A stretch of 64,000 bases of DNA, taken from assembly GCA_033439255.1 (NCBI GenBank), contig CM065878.1, positions 248,001 through 312,000 of the forward strand, read 5' to 3'. Origin of the DNA: Hericium rajendrae (taxonomy: Eukaryota > Basidiomycota > Agaricomycetes > Russulales > Hericiaceae). The number at the start of each line of letters is the position of its first letter. Positions within the stretch are counted from its first letter, which is position 1. Positions 59,691 to 64,000 of the stretch are shown in pieces. The position numbers and the translations under genes are program-made. The notes under the pieces were generated by a model. That model was given only the letters and a program-made list of their open reading frames with translations, was not told where the DNA came from and did not search any database.

Positions 59691-59957
59691 TGACCACATT
59701 TCGGGCTCCGCTCGCCACATCTACATAAGGCTTACGCGATGTGCGACCTCTCTTTCTTCTCAACTACTATCATCTCTCGTCTTTGCGACTTCTCTCTATT
59801 ATCCTTCGACATCTTGTTATCTTTGACCACATTTCGGGCTCCGCTCGCCACATCTACATAAGGCTTACGCGATGTGCGACCTCTCTTTCTTCTCAACTAC
59901 TATCATCTCTCGTCTTTGCGACTTCTCTCTATTATCCTTCGACATCTTGTTATCTTT
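59691..59957 (+). repeat. Perfect 133-bp tandem duplication of the A7 promoter
   Basis: Units 59691-59823 and 59824-59956 read the same: GACCACATTTCGGGCTCCGC ... CTACATAAGG (weak TATA) ... CATCTTGTTATCTTT. No mismatch seen, so the duplication is much younger than the element. Confidence 0.9.
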
Positions 59958-60607
59958 GGTAAGTCCTTTATATTGTTGTGTTCTTATTATCACTAATATG
60001 AGTTATCTTATCAGGATATTTTCGCTTTTTTGTATGTTTACTTGTAAGTTTAATGTTTCTTAACTACAACTTATACTAATCTTATGTTTATTGTAGAACT
60101 ATTTTTCGCTTTTTAAAGACTTTGTTGCCTTGTATGTTTGATTAACAAAGACTTATGGAACTTTGTAGAGTAGTATATAATTTGTGTAGTAGTGTTTCTT
60201 GGAACAAATATAGTCTTATAATTTTCGATGTTTTGTCTATTTTAAAACTAAGAGATCTTGTAAGTTATGAGACCTACAAAATGCTTGAGTATATTATAAT
60301 AATTGTGTAGGATGTCTAATATATATATCAAGAAGAGAAGATGTAGTATAGATAGTCAACATAGCTTTGATAGGTCCATAAGGTAGGATAGTATATATAT
60401 AGTCCATAGTTGACATAGCTGTCCTCTCATGCTATGATAGCTATGATAGCTACACCCTTAAGCTATGACAGCTATGGCAGCTATGATAGCTCTATATAGA
60501 TGATCCTGCATCTATGGCTAGGCTATATATAAAAGGACACTGCTATGGACCTATCAGAGCTATGTAGCTGATATAGCTCTATATAACAGTGGTAATTTTT
60601 TCAGATG

Positions 60608-62342
60608 TACATTAGCGGGATACTGAGGTATTGTTTGCATAGACAGGCTGGATCTTGGAGATTCTCATGTGATAGTCAAATAGATGGATTCCATATTCGG
60701 ACCCATGAGCTTCGCCACCACCCCGGTAGGCTAAGTTTGCCTGAGATGCTGGTGTAAAATGCTCAATGAAATTTCTTCAGTGCTCTTATTTCTCTGGCAT
60801 GTCACATTTGGAGAGCATCATGGGCCAGTTTATGGTTATCTCACGCATGAAGAGTGCGCAAAAGTGCACTGACAAATATTCCACCGTGTGTGTCTGCCAT
60901 TGAATCTGCCAAAGCTCCCCCTCCATTGTGTCGCTTTCCTGCCACTCCTCCATGTGCTCATGGCTGGCATGTCATCCAAGCTGTGCCTCACTGTGCCAAG
61001 GGGAGCAAGTGACTGTCTGTCTGTCCACGCAGTGTCAGTGAAGAACAGGCGACAGGTGAGGGCACACTAGACCAAGTGGCATGTATCGATGAGAAATTGC
61101 TGGAGGTATCCCATGTCAATGGAGGACCATCTGTCCTGTGCGCAGTCAGTCAACAATACAATGGAGAAGTTATGGAAGACAGCGAGCCCCAGAGCGAGCC
61201 TAGAAGATCGTGATGGAGTGCTTGACAGCCTAGCAGCCATCCTCGGGCAGAAGGTGGCTGCTGTCTTGTGGCACGTGGTCACATGAGGCAGGCCACACAT
61301 GTCAGAGGAATTTGGGAACAGCGACAAGGATTTTGTGATGGGGCAAGCCCCATCTGTACCAGTCAGTCGCAGTGTCCATCTGAGCGGTCGTGCTGACAAG
61401 CTTGATAGTGCTTGTCTGCGTTTGGGGTAATGGTGTTCACGATGAGTATTGCGGTAGTCATGAGACCACGACACTGCTCATCTGGATGCTGGTGACAGGC
61501 ATGGGGTTGGCCTTGATCTCATCAAGCTCGATCATTAAGGAAGTGGGATATGATTCTGGGGAGTCGTGGCACTGTGGATCACAAGCATGCAGCCTGGCAT
61601 ACTGGAGGATAAGCACTGCATCACTGCAAATGAGCCTGTATTCACCTGTGCACATAGCAACAACCATTGAACATCGTGCAGTTGTCATTGGGCATGCACA
61701 ATGAGGACTGGTCCGAAGGCTTGGTGATGATGGAGGAATGGATAGTGCTGCCTGGAGATGGGCCTGCGTGCTGTGTCAGGGTGAATTGGGAGGCATGATT
61801 GGATAGCAACGCCAGAGGGTGAGCCAGCAAACGTGGAATGGGCCATGGCAGCAGATCGGGGAGGACAAGTTTGAGGAGTATGATGGACCAAGTCAGAAAG
61901 TATGCTCCACGATCTCACGCAGAGAATGTGGTGATCAGGGTTGAGTTCTTGGAGCACGCACAATATAATGAATATTACAGACCACAATGGCTAGATGGTA
62001 CGGACAGAAGTTGCTCTCACTGGGTTGGGAAAGTGAGTGAATGGGTGAGCACCGTTCTAAGGCTGCATTTGTGTTCATTTGCTGAGTCGTATTTGAAATC
62101 TTGTTTCCAGTGCCTGACCACACTACTGACAACCACCAACACCCACTAGGGACCACAAACCACTCCTGACCATGTGCTTCCAAGTCCTCTATTCCATCCT
62201 CGCCCATTCTATCCTCACCGTCGTACATTGCCTTTGCACAAAGTTTGATTGTGCACACCACAACGACAGAGATAGGAATCCCAACGTGCTGGTAGACATA
62301 GGACCGATGTGAGTTATAGTTGACCTTTGGCGAAGGCAGAGG
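60608..62342. other. Interior of the KDZ element after the transposase gene; gene not recognised
   Basis: Frames of 60-135 codons on both strands (best minus 61067-61474 and 61458-61688, plus 61089-61286) but no motif I can name. A plus-strand stretch reads GPVYGYLTHEECAKVH (near 60825). Family known: KDZ elements of basidiomycetes often carry TET/JBP dioxygenase genes, but I do not see the HxD iron motif here, so I make no such call. CpG-poor, as expected of the oldest layer. Confidence 0.3.
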
Positions 62343-63305
62343 CTAATTTTGGTAGTGTGCTGATGACAATAATGCCTTGGGGTCTCGAGGTCATCGAGGA
62401 GGTTGATGAGAGCAATGCGGAGGATGGTGGCAAAGGCAACGAGGATGGCGAGGAGGACGGCATCAATGATGGGTGAGTGTCATACTCCAACAAGCAGATC
62501 ACATGTTGACAACAACAGGGCTGAGAACCCCGGCACGCTGATTTCGACGATGCCATGGGGCCTCCAGGTTATCAAGGAAGTTGACAAGGTTGAGGGATAA
62601 GGTTGCAGCAAGGACAATGAAGAGAGTTAGCAGGTCGGCCTGGATGACTTGCAAATGGGGAGGAGGATGCGAATGGGCTATACATAGATGACTTTGGATT
62701 TGTTTTCTTGTTCTCTTTTCCTTAGGCTGTCGTTTGTCCTTGCAATGTCACTTTGTGTGTTGAAACACATTGTAGGTGGATATATTTTCTATATGTTCAG
62801 GAACTGACTGCCTTCCCAACAAGTGATCAATGAGAACCACATAGCAGTCACAGCATGACACTGATGCTGAGAGATTGATAACATGCACGATATGCTACTG
62901 AGGTATTCCTAGCTGAGTACAAATGAAGCTGTATGTACAGATCAAACTGTATGTACAGATACAGCTGTATGTACAGATGAAGCTGTATGGATGGATGTGT
63001 TCGTATGGATGGGTGTATCTGTACTATGGACAGGTGTATCCATACTATGGATGGATCTCCACAAAAGTGCCTATGCAGCAAAGAAAATAAAGAATCATAG
63101 AATGTACAAAGAGGTATAATAAAGTATACATATTGCTCCGGGGGGGGGCTTGGCTGCTACATATATAACATAAACTTGAATAGAATATATCAACCAGTAT
63201 GACCGAGTGGTTTAAGCTCCTTGGACACTAGTACTCTTGATCTCTTTGGTCTTTGGTTTGACTCCGTGCAAAGTCTTTATGTTATGCAGCTCGAAGGGTC
63301 ATAGT
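62343..63305 (-). repeat. Right terminal inverted repeat of the KDZ element
   Basis: Complement of the left TIR in order. Includes the short tandem GTATGTACAGAT units (62925-63010), the CATTGATCACTTGTTG complement (62819-62834) and the tip ending GGGTCATAGT at 63305. Fewer CpG sites than the left copy in places. Confidence 0.8.
63195..63272 (+). other. tRNA-like A-box/B-box unit in the right KDZ TIR
   Basis: A box TGACCGAGTGGTTT (63200-63213) and B box GGTTTGACTCC (63255-63265), mirror of 4798-4868. Acceptor stem absent. Reads outward, toward 63305. Confidence 0.6.
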
Positions 63306-63891
63306 GTGATGCAACAGTCGCAAGTTCCGGGAGTCCTCTCCATAGCTAGCGGGCATTGGAGAGCAGAGGTGTGTGTGGTCCTCGAGTCCGAGCGAGGCAC
63401 CCAAGTCGAAGTCGAACGAGAAGTCTCAGTTCGGCTCGACGAAGACTCCTAAGAGCCTAAGGGATGGAGGACGAGGCAGGCAAACTCACCTGTTACCTCA
63501 GACAACGTGTCGTGGAGAGAAGAGGGTAGCGAAGCAGATCACTCACCAAAGACAGCCTTTGGCCAGATTTGCATATGTGGGCATGCTTCGACTTCCTCGT
63601 TCAGAAGCAGGGTGCAGGCGCTCGTTTGGAGCGTGCATGCAGACGTCGCTCGAGAGAGATAAAAAAGCAAGAAAAGAGGAATAGGATTTGGAAGATGATG
63701 GACGAAGATAAGATGCTTTTTACTATACAAGATGTACACTAAATACAAACGAAAATAAGATTGCAGGTCTGCCCTCAACTGTACAGTCGGTCAACTGGTG
63801 TGGCTTGACTACCTAATCGGGAAGGTGGTGCTTCTGGGCCTGGCTACCTCGAGATTCCATGTTGACGCGTGATGGCACCCGGCGCCTGGCG
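63306..63891. other. Flanking stretch, no gene recognised
   Basis: Between the KDZ terminus and hAT3. Moderately CpG-rich, with short frames (63373-63684 plus, 103 codons, basic) and no domain. Might be the edge of a further element or host DNA. Confidence 0.3.
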
Positions 63892-64000
63892 TAGTGAATG
63901 ACATGGGTAACCCCCGGGTGTCTGGAGTCCAACCCGTACCCATACCCATACAAACCCAGACCCATTGCATGGGTACGGGTTTTAATGGGTATGGGTACGG
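63892..64000 (+). mobile_element. hAT3: left end of a third hAT element, continues past the window
   Basis: TAGTGAATGACATGGGTAACC followed by the GTACCCATACCC array. The 109 bases differ from 44673-44781 (hAT2) by about one base, so this is a recent relative. The likely 8-bp target site ends GCCTGGCG. Confidence 0.88.

Larger units (their letters stand above)
57888..60607 (+). mobile_element. A7: complete-looking family A element at the 3' end of the KDZ gene
   Basis: CATCTGAAAAAACC (57888) to TTTTTTCAGATG (60607), TA on both sides, 2,720 bp. GC core 58260-59230, hairpin 59242-59273, TTCGGTGCATCAGCCACCGAA stem near 59467, promoter doubled by a perfect 133-bp tandem duplication (59691-59957), mini-introns 59957-60115, right arm with AGCTATGATAGCT. 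Confidence 0.82.
4758..63305. mobile_element. KDZ-type DNA transposon, about 5 kb of own DNA expanded to 58.5 kb by nested insertions
   Basis: Terminal inverted repeats run inward from ACTATGACCCTTCG at 4758 and from its complement ending at 63305. They match for ~960 bp: 4758-5719 continuing at 29529-29746 on the left, 62343-63305 on the right. Between them lie KDZ transposase fragments on the plus strand. Removing MULE2, the LTR, the half A element, A4 and A7 leaves about 5 kb. The 5' half of the transposase is missing, so a deletion lies between 29746 and 30714. I see no target duplication at the ends (taaccat / gtgatgc). Linking the TIRs to the KDZ gene is inference from position. Confidence 0.75.

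Noticed and set aside
1-64000. CRISPR array, bacterial operon or rRNA
   Set aside because: Introns, basidiomycete transposases and the absence of ribosome binding sites show a fungal nuclear sequence; the tandem arrays lack regular spacers.

Overview
The window reads as repeat-rich, heterochromatin-like DNA of an agaricomycete (mushroom-forming) basidiomycete. The grounds are short spliceosomal introns with CTAAC/CTAAT branch motifs, KDZ, MULE and hAT transposases of basidiomycete type, and a tyrosine-recombinase DIRS-like retroelement. I found no convincing host gene, rRNA or CRISPR. Nearly all of it is mobile elements nested up to five deep.
Layout. 1-3429 is the 5' part of a first MULE (MULE1, minus strand). 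3430-4757 is non-coding, with an inverted pair of tRNA-like boxes. 4758-63305 is, in origin, a single KDZ-type DNA transposon with ~1-kb terminal inverted repeats (TIRs), each holding a tRNA-like A/B-box unit. Only about 5 kb of it is its own DNA. It was opened by: a second MULE (MULE2, 5720-29528, 241-bp TIRs, 10-bp target duplication); a probable solo LTR (29747-30267); half of an 'A' element (to 30714); a 25.7-kb A element (A4, 31896-57586); and a 2.7-kb A element (A7, 57888-60607). MULE2 holds A1 (6185-22982) and A3 (24500-27369). A1 holds a DIRS-like retroelement (about 10086-22160), which holds a B element (B1) and A2. A4 holds B3, hAT1 (34467-44548, itself holding A5 and within it B2), hAT2 (44673-48412, perfect 8-bp target duplication) and A6. 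63306-63891 is unrecognised, and a third hAT begins at 63892.
Two unnamed non-autonomous families dominate. Family A is 2.6-2.9 kb when not interrupted. It has TIR CATCTGAnAAA, 2-3 bp target duplications, AT-rich arms packed with the 13-mer AGCTATsATAGCT, a GC-rich core, a covarying 30-nt hairpin, a TATA promoter and a chain of mini-introns separated by ~20-nt exons. Family B is about 3.4-3.6 kb with ~90-bp TIRs, a small hairpin, a copy-specific minisatellite and an AT-rich centre between two GC-rich arms.
Base composition follows nesting depth: outer (older) copies have lost CpG to TpG/CpA and inner copies keep it. Every premature stop I could read in the DNA-transposon genes is a TGA at an arginine position (CGA to TGA). 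Both facts point to CpG methylation and deamination. No element here looks autonomous and intact; hAT2 comes closest.
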